Shown here: piece after piece, positions 33,123 to 42,024 of the stretch
Layout of the letters: every line of letters starts with the position of its first letter
Position numbering within the stretch: position 1 is the stretch's first letter
Assembly (NCBI RefSeq): GCF_018614055.1
Contig: NZ_JAGGPB010000005.1
Span: 1-64,000 of the forward strand
Source: Streptomyces sp. ISL-98
GTDB lineage: Bacteria > Actinomycetota > Actinomycetes > Streptomycetales > Streptomycetaceae
DNA length: 64,000 nt
Reading direction: 5' to 3'
Position numbers and translations under genes: made by a program
Notes under the pieces: generated by a model
The model's database searches: none
What the model saw: the letters and a program-made list of their open reading frames with translations, nothing else
What the model was told of the DNA's origin: nothing

Positions 33123-34760
33123 CTACGCCATCAGCTCGTCCGCGTCCACGATCCGGTACGCGTAACCCTGTTCCGCCAGGAACCGCTGGCGGTGGGCCGC
33201 GAAGTCCTGGTCGATCGTGTCGCGTGCGACCACCGAGTAGAAGTGCGCCTTGTGCCCGTCCGCCTTCGGGCGCAGCACGCGGCCGAGGCGCTGCGCCTCC
33301 TCCTGCCGGGAGCCGAACGTGCCCGACACCTGGATGGCGACCGTCGCCTCCGGCAGGTCGATCGAGAAGTTCGCGACCTTCGACACGACCAGCACACTGA
33401 TCTCGCCCTGCCGGAATGCCTCGAAGAGCTTCTCGCGCTGCGCGTTGGACGTCTCGCCCTTGATGACCGGCGCGTCCAGGTGCTCGCCCAGCTCGTCCAG
33501 CTGGTCGATGTACTGGCCGATGACCAGGATCTGCTGGCCCGCGAACCTCCGTACCAGCGCCTCCGTCACCTTCCGCTTGGTCGCGGTCGTCGCGCAGAAG
33601 CGGTACTTCTCCTCCGTCTCGGCCGTCGCGTAGGCGAGACGCTCGCTGTCGGTCAGGTTGACCCGGACCTCCACACAGTCCGCCGGGGCGATGTAACCCT
33701 GCGCCTCGATCTCCTTCCAGGGCGCGTCGAAACGCTTCGGCCCGATCAGCGAGAAGACGTCCGACTCGCGGCCGTCCTCGCGCACGAGCGTCGCCGTGAG
33801 CCCCAGCCGGCGCCGCGCCTGGAGGTCCGCGGTGAACTTGAAGACGGGTGCGGGCAGCAGGTGCACCTCGTCGTACACGATCAGGCCCCAGTCACGGGAG
33901 TCGAAGAGCTCCAGGTGCGGGTAGATGCCCTTCCGCTTCGTCGTCAGGACCTGGTACGTCGCGATGGTGACGGGGCGGATTTCCTTCCGCGTACCGCTGT
34001 ACTCACCGATCTCCTCCTCGGTCAGCGACGTCCGCTTCACCAGCTCGTGCTTCCACTGGCGCGCGGAGACCGTATTCGTGACGAGGATCAGGGTGGTCGC
34101 CTTGGCCTGGGCCATCGCGCCCGCGCCGACCAGCGTCTTGCCCGCGCCGCAGGGGAGGACCACGACGCCGGAGCCGCCGTGCCAGAAGCCCTCGACGGCC
34201 TGCTTCTGGTACGGGCGCAGTGCCCAGCCGTTCTCCGCGAGCTCGATCGCGTGCGCCTCGCCGTCGACGTAACCCGCGAGGTCCTCCGCGGGCCAGCCCA
34301 ACTTGAGCAGCGTCTGCTTGATCTGGCCGCGCTCCGAGGGGTGGACGGCGACCGTGTCCGCGTCGATACGGGCCCCGACCAGCGGCTGGACCTTCTTCGA
34401 GCGGAGGATCTCTTCCAGTACGGGGCGGTCCGTGGACGTCAGGACGAGACCGTGTACGGGGTGCTTGGAGAGGGTGAGGCGGCCGTAGCGGGCCATCGTC
34501 TCGGCGACGTCGACCAGCAGCGCGTGCGGGACGGGGTAGCGGGAGAACTCGACGAGGGCGTCGACGACCTGCTCGGCGTCGTGACCGGCGGCCCGCGCGT
34601 TCCACAGGCCGAGCGGCGTCACCCGGTAGGTGTGGATGTGCTCGGGGGCGCGCTCCAGCTCGGCGAAGGGCGCGATGGCACGGCGGCAGGCGTCGGCCCT
34701 GTCGTGATCGACTTCCAGGAGCAGGGTCTTGTCGCTCTGGACGATGAGGGGTCCGTTCAC
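33123..34760 (-). CDS. DNA repair helicase XPB
   Basis: A 545-residue superfamily 2 helicase related to archaeal/eukaryotic XPB, as in mycobacteria. It has an N-terminal damage-recognition-like domain (about 1-170), Walker A PCGAGKTLVGAG, DEVH box in IVYDEVHLLPAP, motif III LTATLVREDGRE, a thumb-like insert, and motif VI with SRQEEAQRLGRVLRPK. ATP-driven DNA unwinding in repair or transcription is expected. The GTG at 34760 (reading V-N-G-P-L-I-V-Q-S-D-K-T) matches the conserved N-terminus; the longer frame upstream is not conserved. A second XPB/Ssl2-like gene lies 1.6 kb further on, separated by a lipoprotein gene and an IS remnant. Confidence 0.93.
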   Translation of the reverse strand: MNGPLIVQSDKTLLLEVDHDRADACRRAIAPFAELERAPEHIHTYRVTPLGLWNARAAGHDAEQVVDALVEFSRYPVPHALLVDVAETMARYGRLTLSKHPVHGLVLTSTDRPVLEEILRSKKVQPLVGARIDADTVAVHPSERGQIKQTLLKLGWPAEDLAGYVDGEAHAIELAENGWALRPYQKQAVEGFWHGGSGVVVLPCGAGKTLVGAGAMAQAKATTLILVTNTVSARQWKHELVKRTSLTEEEIGEYSGTRKEIRPVTIATYQVLTTKRKGIYPHLELFDSRDWGLIVYDEVHLLPAPVFKFTADLQARRRLGLTATLVREDGRESDVFSLIGPKRFDAPWKEIEAQGYIAPADCVEVRVNLTDSERLAYATAETEEKYRFCATTATKRKVTEALVRRFAGQQILVIGQYIDQLDELGEHLDAPVIKGETSNAQREKLFEAFRQGEISVLVVSKVANFSIDLPEATVAIQVSGTFGSRQEEAQRLGRVLRPKADGHKAHFYSVVARDTIDQDFAAHRQRFLAEQGYAYRIVDADELMA

Positions 34761-34907
34761 GCGTGCTTCGGCCCTTTCTGCGGAATGTCGGCTCGTACGG
34801 CCAAACGTCCAGTGTGCCGTACTGAGCGCGATACAGGTCGTGGCCCGTACGGATCCCGTGCGGATCACCTGCGGATACGGTTCTGCTCACAACGACCCGG
34901 GAGCCTC

Positions 34908-35354
34908 GTGACCATCCGCATCCGCACCGCAGCCTTGCCCTTCGCGCTGCTCACCCTGACCCTCGCGGGCTGCGGTCTCGGCGACAACACCCGTAAGTGC
35001 ACGCTGATCGGCGGCGTGCCCGGGATCAGCGTCAGCTACGAACCGGGCGCCGAAGCGAAGGATCCCGGGCCCGTCGTCCTGCGCCTGTGCGCCGACGGGC
35101 GGTGCGAGGAGCGGGCTCAGGGTGCCGGGGAGGCCTTCGCCACGATGCGGGTGCTGGTGCCCGATGACGTACGGGACAAGGAGCTGGACGTGCGGTTCAA
35201 GGTCACCACGGTCGAGGGCGGCCGCGTGGTCATGGACGACAGCGCGAAGGTCCGGATGACCGAGCACTGGCCCAACGGCAAGGCGTGCGACAAGGAGGGG
35301 ACCTGGCAGGCGTCGCTGACGGCGGCGCCCGGCACCGGTCTCGTCGCCCGCTGA
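34908..35354 (+). CDS. Small secreted lipoprotein
   Basis: A 148-residue protein with a short lipoprotein signal (LLTLTLAGCGLGDN, lipidation Cys near residue 22). The mature part includes three further Cys residues in or near CTLIGG and LRLCADGRCEE, and one in GKACDKEG, which may form disulfides; the fold looks like a beta-rich domain (VLRLCADGRCEE, VVMDDSAKVRM). The GTG at 34908 follows GGAG at 7 nt. It diverges from the XPB gene. The stop codon is the first part of a 13-bp tandem repeat. No known function. Confidence 0.82.
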   Translation: MTIRIRTAALPFALLTLTLAGCGLGDNTRKCTLIGGVPGISVSYEPGAEAKDPGPVVLRLCADGRCEERAQGAGEAFATMRVLVPDDVRDKELDVRFKVTTVEGGRVVMDDSAKVRMTEHWPNGKACDKEGTWQASLTAAPGTGLVAR

Positions 35355-35420
35355 GGCCGCCCACCGAGGCCGCCCGCTGAGGTCACTCGCTGAGGTCACT
35401 CGCTGAGGTCGCCCGCCGAG
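35349..35420 (+). repeat. 13-bp tandem repeat (about 5.5 copies)
   Basis: Units of the form CGCTGAGGTCACT or CGCTGAGGCCGCC follow one another from 35349, with copies 3 and 4 identical. The repeat begins inside the stop codon region of the lipoprotein gene and ends just before the IS630 remnant. It is likely a replication-slippage repeat. Confidence 0.75.
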
Positions 35421-35429
35421 CCGGCCCTC

Positions 35430-36242
35430 TCAGGCCGTCCAGACGTACGGCTTCGGCGCGGCGTCCCACGCGGCGGACCACAGGCGGACGTCCTCCTCCA
35501 CGGCGGGTACGGACCCCAGCCGCAGCGTCGGCCACGGCGAGTCCGCGGGCGTGAAGTGCGGGTGGAAGCGGGGGTGTGCCAGCAGCCAGGTCTTTACGGT
35601 CGGCGACCGGTGGGTGGCGTAGTTGTCGCAGACCACGTGGACCTGGAGGTCCTCGGGGACGTCCCCGTCGACCCTGGACAGGAACCTGCGGAACTCGACC
35701 GCCCGGTGCCTGCGGTGCAGCGAGCCGAGGACCTCGCCCGTGGTCGCGTCCAGTGCGCTGAGGAGCGCGGCGGCCTCGGCCGGGGGTGCGGTGTGCGACG
35801 GCTTTTCGGCCGTGCACAGGGCCACGGCCCGCTCGGGCGGGGCCAGATACAGCCCTACGACGTCATACACCTCGTCCGGGTCGAACGGCTCGGCGAACGG
35901 CCCCGGCGGTGCGGGACGGTGCGCCGCCTTGTCGGCCGGTACGTCGGGGACGAAGGGCACGTCGGGGCCGGCCAGCCCGTCCAGCCGGTCCTCCACGAAC
36001 CGGCTGCGCCACTTCGCCGCGGTCTCGTAGGAGATCCCCAGCCGGTTCGCCACGACACCCGGCGTCACGGGGTGGCCGTCGTCGCCCGGGCGGGTCGAGG
36101 CCAGCACGATCTGGGCGCGCAGGGCCATGTCCTTGGCTTCGTGGGACTGGGCGGTCCTGCGCCGCCGGACCCAGCTCTCCAGCGTCCTGCGCTCTTCGTC
36201 GGTCACGTCGAGCGGTTCGAGCCTTCGTCCCGGACGCTTCAT
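35430..36242 (-). CDS. IS630-family transposase remnant, catalytically degenerate
   Basis: A 270-residue open frame related to IS630 transposases. The N-terminus has the HTH (GVVANRLGISYETAAKWRSRF); the C-terminal half retains VYDVVGLYLAPPERAVALC, LHRRHRAVEFRRFL, VVCDNYATHRSPTVKTWL and HPRFHPHFTP. Compared with the family from memory (about 340-360 residues) two internal blocks are missing, the first catalytic Asp (usually LCxDEK) is Ala in LCTAEK, and the last Glu motif (LNQVERWF) is absent, so it cannot transpose. Despite these losses the frame has no stop. It sits between the lipoprotein gene and the Ssl2-like gene; a TA-flanked palindrome at 36279-36324 marks its upstream side. Confidence 0.8.
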   Translation of the reverse strand: MKRPGRRLEPLDVTDEERRTLESWVRRRRTAQSHEAKDMALRAQIVLASTRPGDDGHPVTPGVVANRLGISYETAAKWRSRFVEDRLDGLAGPDVPFVPDVPADKAAHRPAPPGPFAEPFDPDEVYDVVGLYLAPPERAVALCTAEKPSHTAPPAEAAALLSALDATTGEVLGSLHRRHRAVEFRRFLSRVDGDVPEDLQVHVVCDNYATHRSPTVKTWLLAHPRFHPHFTPADSPWPTLRLGSVPAVEEDVRLWSAAWDAAPKPYVWTA

Positions 36243-36278
36243 TCCTCAACGGTACGGCGGTTTACCGTCTGACGGTCT

Positions 36279-36324
36279 TAGGGCGTGTCCCGCGGCCCAG
36301 GCATGATCCGCCGGACACGTCCTA
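36279..36324. repeat. TA-flanked 46-bp palindrome at the IS630 remnant
   Basis: TAGGGCGTGTCCCGCGG pairs with an arm whose reverse complement is TAGGACGTGTCCGGCGG (15 of 17). The ends resemble the MITE terminus TAGGGGGTGTCCGG. It lies between the Ssl2-like gene stop and the transposase start, and may be the IS end, a minimal MITE, or a terminator for the Ssl2-like gene. Confidence 0.6.
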
Positions 36325-36328
36325 CGTC

Positions 36329-38917
36329 CTACGGACTGTCGGCCAGCTCCGCGACGCCCGTGATGCGGTGCAGCGGGTACGTCCGTACCTCGTCGGCCGT
36401 GTGGTCGTACGCCGTTACGAAACCGCCCTCGACACGCACCGGCGCGATCACGCGCTGGCTGGCCGCGCCTTCCGCGTTGACGTACCCGATCCAGACGGCC
36501 GAGCCGGTGAGGGCCGCTGCCTGGACGGTGGCGAGGGTCTCGGCGGAGGTGGTGCGGGGCAGTTGCCCGGGGGACTTCGCGTGCCCCGCGGACCGGTCTG
36601 CCGGAGCGTCCTTGTGTACCGCGGTCGACGCCATGTCCCCGGCCCGGATCGCGCGCAACGCAGCGCCCAGCAGTGTGTCGTCCGGCGTCGGCGGCCCCTC
36701 CGGGACCGGGGCGGGCGCGGTGCGGGGCGGCGTGCGGTAGGCGTCGGTCCGGGTGATCAGTACGTCTCCGGCCGCGGACTCGGCGGCGGGCGCGAAGCCC
36801 ATCCCGCGCAGGCCTTCGAGGAGCGTCGCCGGGTCGGTCTGCGCGGCCAGCACCGTGGGGGCGAGGCGTCGCAGGCCCAGCGGCTGCGACCGCTTGTCGG
36901 CGAGGATCTCGCCCAGCATCGCGTCGTCGTCGCAGCGCACATAGGCGGAAGCGGCGCCGACCCTGAGGTGGCCGTGTTTCCGGGCGACGTCGTCGATGAG
37001 GTAGCTCAGCGGCTGCGGTACGGGCGTGCGGCTGTGGGCGGCGAGGAAGGTGTGGAGGTCGGAGGCGGCGTGCCCGGCGTCGAGTGCGCGGCGTACGGAG
37101 GCGGGCGTGAAGCGGTACACGGTCGCCCCGCCCTTCGACTCGACGTCGGCCAGGACGCCCAGCGTGTCGGCGAGCGGGCGCTGGAGCGGGCCGGGTGCCA
37201 CGGCGGTGAGGTCGGCCTGGAGGAGTACGTGGTCGAGGGGCTCGGGGATGAGCGGTGCGAGCAGTACGGCGGCGCGCACGGCGGACGCGGCGGCCTCGGC
37301 GTCACTCGGCCGGGCCGCGCCCGCCCGGCCCGTCTCGGCCCGGTCGGCAGCCGCCCGGCCCGCACCCGCCCGGCCCGTCTCGGCCCGGTCGGCAGCCGCC
37401 CGGCCCGCACCCGCCCGGCCCGCACCCAGCAGTGCGCGGCCGTGGGCGGAGAGTGCGCCGCGGCCTGTGACGCCGAGGAGTTCGGCCTCGTTCAGGGTCC
37501 ACAGGGCGATACGGGAGCGCAGGTCACCGCCGCCGCCGTCGGGAGCGGAAGCGGCGGCGCCGCGCAGCGGGCGCTCCCAGCGCAGCCGGGCCAGCACGTT
37601 CTCCGGGGCGGGCGCGGCGCCCTCGGGGAGTTCGGCGAGGAGGTCGAGGACGCGGCGGCGTACCTCGGGGGCCGCCGAGCGGTCGAGGTCGGGGCCGAGG
37701 GTGGAAAGGGCGCGGCCCTTGGCGTCCTGGCCTCCGATGAGGCCCGCCGTCCGGGTGGCGTTGAGCCAGGCGGTGGCGAGGCGGGCCCAGCGGTCCTGCG
37801 GCGCGAGGCCGAGCCAGTCGTCGTACGCGGGCGTGGCGGCGTACCGCTCGGAGGGCTCGCCGTCCGGCGCCAACAGCCCTGCCGCATAAGCCAGTTCAAC
37901 CCAGAAGGCGGCGGTGGGCTCCGGCAGGTCGAGGGCGGTGGCCGTCCGCTTGAGGTCGCGGACGCTCAGGCCGCCGGAGCGCATGACGGCCGGGCCGCCC
38001 TCGTTCCAGTCCTTGAGCAGCTCCTCGATGGTGGACAGTGCCATGTACGCCTGGCCCGCGGCCGTACGGTCCACAACCTGGGGACTGTATTCAGCGGCGG
38101 GCGTGACGGCGGGCGGCACGGGCTCCGGCGTGCGGTGCGCGCGCCCGGCGCGCAGATGCAGGGCCGCCTCGCGCGGCAGCACGACCGTACGCAGGCTCGT
38201 GGGCAGCAGGAGGCCGCGGTCGCGCAGCCAGCGCACGGGCCGCGTGGGGTCGGCGGTCACCTCGCCGTACGGCGGCCCCCACACCAGCCGCTCCAGCACC
38301 ATCAGGGCCTCGGGCGGCGCCGTGTCGAGCAGCGCCGACATGCGGGCGCGGTCGGTGAACAGCGAGGTCAGCGCGGCGCCGGCGGACACAGGATCGTGCG
38401 TGGTGGGCAGCCCGGCAGCGGCCAGGATCTCCTGCCACCGCCCCGGCGACATCCCGGCGGTCGCCTCGGCGACTGTCGGGCCGAGGCCGGTGGGGGACGG
38501 GTGCCCGGGGGAGGGGGCGAGCAGCTCGCGAGCGGTACGCACCAGCCGCAGCCGGTCGTTGCCGCCCCACAGCAGCGCCTGCTCGCGCAGGGTGGCGACG
38601 GCCCCGGGCAGCGCGGCCTCGATCGCCCGGTCGCCGTCGTCGCCGGTCATCAGCGAGCGCAGCGCCTCGTACAGAGCCGGGTCGGGCGCCACCGCGAGGG
38701 CCTCGGCGGTCTGGAGCGTGAACCGGTCCAGGTGCTCCAGGGCCCGCACGACGGAGGCGCGGGTCGCCGCACGGGTGGCGAGCTGCGAGAGGTCGCTCGG
38801 GACGGGCGAGAGCAGGTCGGGGCGGGCGCGCAGCAGCGCGGCCAGCGACGCGTCGTCGCGGGTGCGCAGGGCTTCCGCGAGCGTGCGTGGTGGCGTTGCG
38901 CCTGATCCTTCGGACAC
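36329..38917 (-). CDS. XPB/Ssl2-like helicase-associated protein with C-terminal WYL-like domain
   Basis: An 862-residue protein with an N-terminal winged-helix-rich region (TLAEALRTRDDASLAALLRA, LDRFTLQTAEALAVAP), a middle segment and a helicase-conserved C-terminal XPB/Ssl2-like domain of the Helicase_C_3 type (about 560-700; LQRPLADTLGVLADVESKGG, VYRFTPASVRRALDAGH, LSYLIDDVARKHGHLRVG). The last about 90 residues look like a WYL-type ligand domain (VWIGYVNAEGAASQRVIAP, TYPLHRITGVAEL). No Walker A is seen, so it is not itself an ATPase. The GTG at 38917 follows AGGAGG; the frame to 39451 is not conserved. It carries a 45-bp tandem duplication. It may act with XPB encoded nearby. Confidence 0.85.
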   Translation of the reverse strand: MSEGSGATPPRTLAEALRTRDDASLAALLRARPDLLSPVPSDLSQLATRAATRASVVRALEHLDRFTLQTAEALAVAPDPALYEALRSLMTGDDGDRAIEAALPGAVATLREQALLWGGNDRLRLVRTARELLAPSPGHPSPTGLGPTVAEATAGMSPGRWQEILAAAGLPTTHDPVSAGAALTSLFTDRARMSALLDTAPPEALMVLERLVWGPPYGEVTADPTRPVRWLRDRGLLLPTSLRTVVLPREAALHLRAGRAHRTPEPVPPAVTPAAEYSPQVVDRTAAGQAYMALSTIEELLKDWNEGGPAVMRSGGLSVRDLKRTATALDLPEPTAAFWVELAYAAGLLAPDGEPSERYAATPAYDDWLGLAPQDRWARLATAWLNATRTAGLIGGQDAKGRALSTLGPDLDRSAAPEVRRRVLDLLAELPEGAAPAPENVLARLRWERPLRGAAASAPDGGGGDLRSRIALWTLNEAELLGVTGRGALSAHGRALLGAGRAGAGRAAADRAETGRAGAGRAAADRAETGRAGAARPSDAEAAASAVRAAVLLAPLIPEPLDHVLLQADLTAVAPGPLQRPLADTLGVLADVESKGGATVYRFTPASVRRALDAGHAASDLHTFLAAHSRTPVPQPLSYLIDDVARKHGHLRVGAASAYVRCDDDAMLGEILADKRSQPLGLRRLAPTVLAAQTDPATLLEGLRGMGFAPAAESAAGDVLITRTDAYRTPPRTAPAPVPEGPPTPDDTLLGAALRAIRAGDMASTAVHKDAPADRSAGHAKSPGQLPRTTSAETLATVQAAALTGSAVWIGYVNAEGAASQRVIAPVRVEGGFVTAYDHTADEVRTYPLHRITGVAELADSP
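37321..37410. repeat. 45-bp tandem duplication inside the Ssl2-like gene
   Basis: Two perfect 45-bp copies (37321-37365, 37366-37410) and a partial third encode a 15-residue unit containing GRAAADRAETGRAG. The reading frame is kept. It forms an Ala/Arg/Gly-rich linker between two domains and is likely to vary in copy number between strains. Confidence 0.85.
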
Positions 38918-39043
38918 GTGCGCCTCCTGGTTGCGCTCGCCGGTCCCCATCCGCCCCACGGTAGCCGGTGTGGCGCTACCGTCGGTGCAGGCAGTCGCAG
39001 GGCGGCCGCAGGGCAGCCGGAGGGCGAGGGGACGGACCGTCGA

Positions 39044-40096
39044 GTGGGGATCGAGAGCGATCAGCTCGTCTACGACTATCTGAGCCGGGTCGGAGACCTG
39101 GCTCAGCAGCACCAGCTGCCCTCGGCGGCCCGGATGCGGCTGGTGTCGGCGCTGCGCGAGGAGATCGACCGTCAGCGCGCGAAGCCGGGCCCGGACAGCC
39201 CGGCCGCTGTACGCCGCATCCTGGGCAGGATCGGTTCTCCGGCCGAGCTGGTGCAGGCGGCGTCGGGCGGGTCGCTGCCGGGGCTTGCGGAGCGGGCGGG
39301 GCGGTCGGCCGTACTGCCGGGGCAGCGCGACAAGTCGGCGGAGCCGAAGGGGCGTTCGCTCCGGATTCCGCGCCCGCGCACCCGCGACAAGGCCTTCGAG
39401 TCGCCCCGCGAGCCCGTCGCCGAGTCCTCCCACGCCGCGTCCCCGCCGCACCTCGCGGGCACGGACGAACTCGGCCCGCAGGGCAGCGAACCCGACTGGT
39501 GGCGCGTGGAGCCGGGGCCTTTCGGCATGGGCGCGACAGTGCCCGGTTTCGTCGGCGGGGTCGAGATCCCCGAAATACTGAAGCCCCCGCCGTCCACGGA
39601 GCCCACCAAGGCGGAGGCGGAGACAGCGGAGGCGGAGGCGGAGGCGGAAGCCGAGGCGGTCGAGAAGGCGGCCGACGACGCCCCGCGCCGGTGGCGTCCG
39701 AGGCTCCGGCGCCGTACGGCCACAGAAACCGAGCCGGAACCGGCGCCGACTGCCGCATCACGCCCGCCCCCCAACCTCGTCCTGCTGCTCGCCGCCGCGC
39801 TGCTCGTCGGCGGCGCCGTATTCCGCAACTGGCTCGCGCTGGGCGGCGGCTGGCTCCTTGCGTACGCCTCCCAGCGCATCAGCCGCGCCCAGGCGAAGTG
39901 GGCGGTGCTCGGCCTGCCGGGGCTGGTCGCGACGGGCGGCGTCGTCTGGCTGTGGGGCCGGACGGACGGGCGCTGGGGAGAGCCGATAGCGCAGGGCGCG
40001 ATGGGCGAGGCGGTCTCGGGCATGTGGCCCGAGGTCGTACAGGCGGCGGCCGTCGCCTCCGCGCTGTACCTGGTGTGGCGGGCGCGGAGGCGCTGA
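39044..40096 (+). CDS. Conserved membrane protein with acidic linker
   Basis: A 350-residue protein. The N-terminus (GIESDQLVYDYLSRVGDLAQ, RMRLVSALREEIDRQR, VRRILGRIGSPAELVQAA) resembles the helical cytoplasmic DUF1700/HAAS-like domain found next to PadR-type regulators; a Glu/Ala-rich coiled stretch (about 185-215) follows, then three or four transmembrane segments (LVLLLAAALLVGGAVF, LALGGGWLLAYA, WAVLGLPGLVATGGVVWLW, VVQAAAVASALYLVW). The GTG at 39044 was chosen from the conserved start; the frame is open further upstream. Function unknown. It diverges from the Ssl2-like gene. Confidence 0.78.
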   Translation: MGIESDQLVYDYLSRVGDLAQQHQLPSAARMRLVSALREEIDRQRAKPGPDSPAAVRRILGRIGSPAELVQAASGGSLPGLAERAGRSAVLPGQRDKSAEPKGRSLRIPRPRTRDKAFESPREPVAESSHAASPPHLAGTDELGPQGSEPDWWRVEPGPFGMGATVPGFVGGVEIPEILKPPPSTEPTKAEAETAEAEAEAEAEAVEKAADDAPRRWRPRLRRRTATETEPEPAPTAASRPPPNLVLLLAAALLVGGAVFRNWLALGGGWLLAYASQRISRAQAKWAVLGLPGLVATGGVVWLWGRTDGRWGEPIAQGAMGEAVSGMWPEVVQAAAVASALYLVWRARRR

Positions 40097-40147
40097 CAGC
40101 CGTCCGATTCCGTCAGCTGTCAGCCGTCTGCCTCTTGCTGCTTCCTG

Positions 40148-41122
40148 CTACTTCTTGGTCAGGAAGCCCTGCATCTCGTCCAGGATCTTGTCTGCGGCGG
40201 TGTAGCCGATGCCCTGGATCCACAGCTCGTCGTCGACCGTGAAGACCTTGCCGTTCTTGACGGCGGACATGTTCTTCCACAGGCCGCTGCCGGTGGTCTG
40301 CGTCTCCTTGGCCTTCTTCGGGTCGCCGTACGTCGACTGGAAGATGACGTCCGTGTCCGCGAGGTCGATCTTCTCGGGGCTCAGGTCGTACGAGAATCCG
40401 TCCTTGGCCTTCTTGCTGATGGCCGGGCGGCCCACGCCCACGTCGGCGAGGAGGGTGGCGATGTAGCTCTGGTCGCCGTACAGCCGGATGTCGGAGCCCT
40501 CCATGAAGCGGATGACGTTGACCTCGGTCTCCTTGGCCTTCGCCGGACCGCCGACCGCGTCGGTGACCTTCTTGGCGTGCGCCTGGTAGTCGGCGACGAC
40601 CTTCTCGGCCTCGGCCTTCTTGCCGAGGGCGTCGGCGTGCGTCCGGAAGTTCTCCTTCCAGGGGTAGCCGGTGGTCTCCGTCATCACGGTCGGAGCGATC
40701 TTCTTCAGCTCGGCGTACTTGTCGCCGTGCCGGATCTTGCTGGTGAGGATCACGTCGGGCCGGAGGGCGGCGATGGCTTCCATGTTGGGGTTCATCATCT
40801 CGCCGACGTCCTTGATGCCCGCGACCTTGTCCTTGGGCAGGTAGCTCAGGAAGCCCGAGGAAGCCTCGACGTGGGTGGACCCGACCGGCTTCACGCCGAG
40901 GGTGATCGCGGAGTCCAGCTCGGCGGTGTCGAGTACGACGACACGCTTGGGGTGCTCCGCGACCTTCACGTCCCCCATGGCGGTCTTGACGGTACGGGTC
41001 TTGCCCCCCTTGGCGCCGTCGTCGGACGAGGACGACGAACCGCAGGCGGAGAGCGCGAGGGCGGCGGCCACGGCGAGCGAGCCGACGGCGAGGCCACGGC
41101 GGCGGAGGGTACCGGTCGTCAT
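40148..41122 (-). CDS. Iron-siderophore ABC transporter, substrate-binding lipoprotein
   Basis: A 324-residue class III (FecB/FhuD-like) binding protein. The lipobox is [13 protein letters not shown] with lipidation at Cys-27, followed by a Ser/Asp/Gly linker. The binding part has [40 protein letters not shown], and a C-terminal [14 protein letters not shown] helix. Such proteins pass ferric siderophores to FecCD permeases. The ATG overlaps the ATPase stop by 4 nt (ATGA), so it is the last gene of a four-gene operon (permease, permease, ATPase, binding protein). Confidence 0.9.
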   Translation of the reverse strand: MTTGTLRRRGLAVGSLAVAAALALSACGSSSSSDDGAKGGKTRTVKTAMGDVKVAEHPKRVVVLDTAELDSAITLGVKPVGSTHVEASSGFLSYLPKDKVAGIKDVGEMMNPNMEAIAALRPDVILTSKIRHGDKYAELKKIAPTVMTETTGYPWKENFRTHADALGKKAEAEKVVADYQAHAKKVTDAVGGPAKAKETEVNVIRFMEGSDIRLYGDQSYIATLLADVGVGRPAISKKAKDGFSYDLSPEKIDLADTDVIFQSTYGDPKKAKETQTTGSGLWKNMSAVKNGKVFTVDDELWIQGIGYTAADKILDEMQGFLTKK

Positions 41123-42024
41123 GAGGTGGGTGCCTTTCGCAGGGGTTGGGCGCTGGGAGAATCGCCGTCCTCGGCGGGGACGGCGTCGGCAGGTTCGCCG
41201 GAGTCGGTCACGTCGGCCGCGCCGGATTCGGCCGACGCCGGGCGCCACGGCATACCCGGAATCACCAGAGGCGAACCGGTCACGGGGTCCGGGATCACTG
41301 TCGAAGCGAGGCCGAAGACCTCCCGTACGAGCTCCGCCGTGACGATGTCCTTCGGGTGGCCCTCAGCGACTGTGCGGCCGTCCTTCATCGCGACGAGGTG
41401 GTCGGCGTACCGGGCCGCCTGGTTGAGGTCGTGGAGGACGGCGACGACGGTGCGACCGCGGTCATGGTTGAGCCGGCGCACCAGGTCCAGCACCTCCACC
41501 TGGTGGGAGATGTCGAGGTACGTCGTCGGCTCGTCCAGCAGCAGCAGATCCGTCTCCTGCGCGAGCGCCATCGCGATCCATACGCGCTGCCGCTGCCCGC
41601 CGGACAGCGCGTCGACCGGCCGCTCGGCGAGCGCGGTGACGTCCGTACGTTCCATGGCGTCGGTCACGGCGCGCTCGTCCTCGTCCGACCACTGCTGCCA
41701 CCAGTGCTGGTGCGGCTGGCGGCCGCGCGCGACGAGGTCGGCGACGGTGATCGCCTCGGGCGCGACGGGGGTCTGCGGCAGCAGTCCGATCGACTGCGCG
41801 ATCTTCTTGGTCGGGGTCTTCGCGAGCTCGGCGCCGTCGAGCAGTACGGCGCCGCTCTTCGGCTTGAGCAGCCGCCCCAGCGCACGCAGGGTGGTGGACT
41901 TTCCGCACGCGTTCGGCCCGACGATGACGGTCACCTGCCCGTCGGGCACGGCCAGTTCGAGCTCGTGCACGACCGTATGGTCCTCGTAGGCGAGCGTCAG
42001 CTCGCGAGCGGTGAGCCTGCTCAC
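41119..42024 (-). CDS. Iron-siderophore ABC transporter, ATP-binding protein
   Basis: A 301-residue FepC/FhuC-like ATPase. Walker A is [15 protein letters not shown], the signature is [17 protein letters not shown], Walker B is [12 protein letters not shown] and the H-loop is [14 protein letters not shown] Pro/Ala/Glu-rich C-terminal extension of about 45 residues (about 257-301) is longer than the family standard. It energises uptake through the two FecCD permeases. The GTG at 42024 overlaps the permease stop (GTGA) and its own stop overlaps the lipoprotein start (ATGA). Confidence 0.93.
   Translation of the reverse strand: MSRLTARELTLAYEDHTVVHELELAVPDGQVTVIVGPNACGKSTTLRALGRLLKPKSGAVLLDGAELAKTPTKKIAQSIGLLPQTPVAPEAITVADLVARGRQPHQHWWQQWSDEDERAVTDAMERTDVTALAERPVDALSGGQRQRVWIAMALAQETDLLLLDEPTTYLDISHQVEVLDLVRRLNHDRGRTVVAVLHDLNQAARYADHLVAMKDGRTVAEGHPKDIVTAELVREVFGLASTVIPDPVTGSPLVIPGMPWRPASAESGAADVTDSGEPADAVPAEDGDSPSAQPLRKAPTS

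Noticed and set aside
35786..38905. 1039-codon plus-strand open frame
   Set aside because: It is antisense to the Ssl2-like gene and the transposase remnant, Arg/Gly/Ala-rich without any domain. It is a GC-skew shadow.
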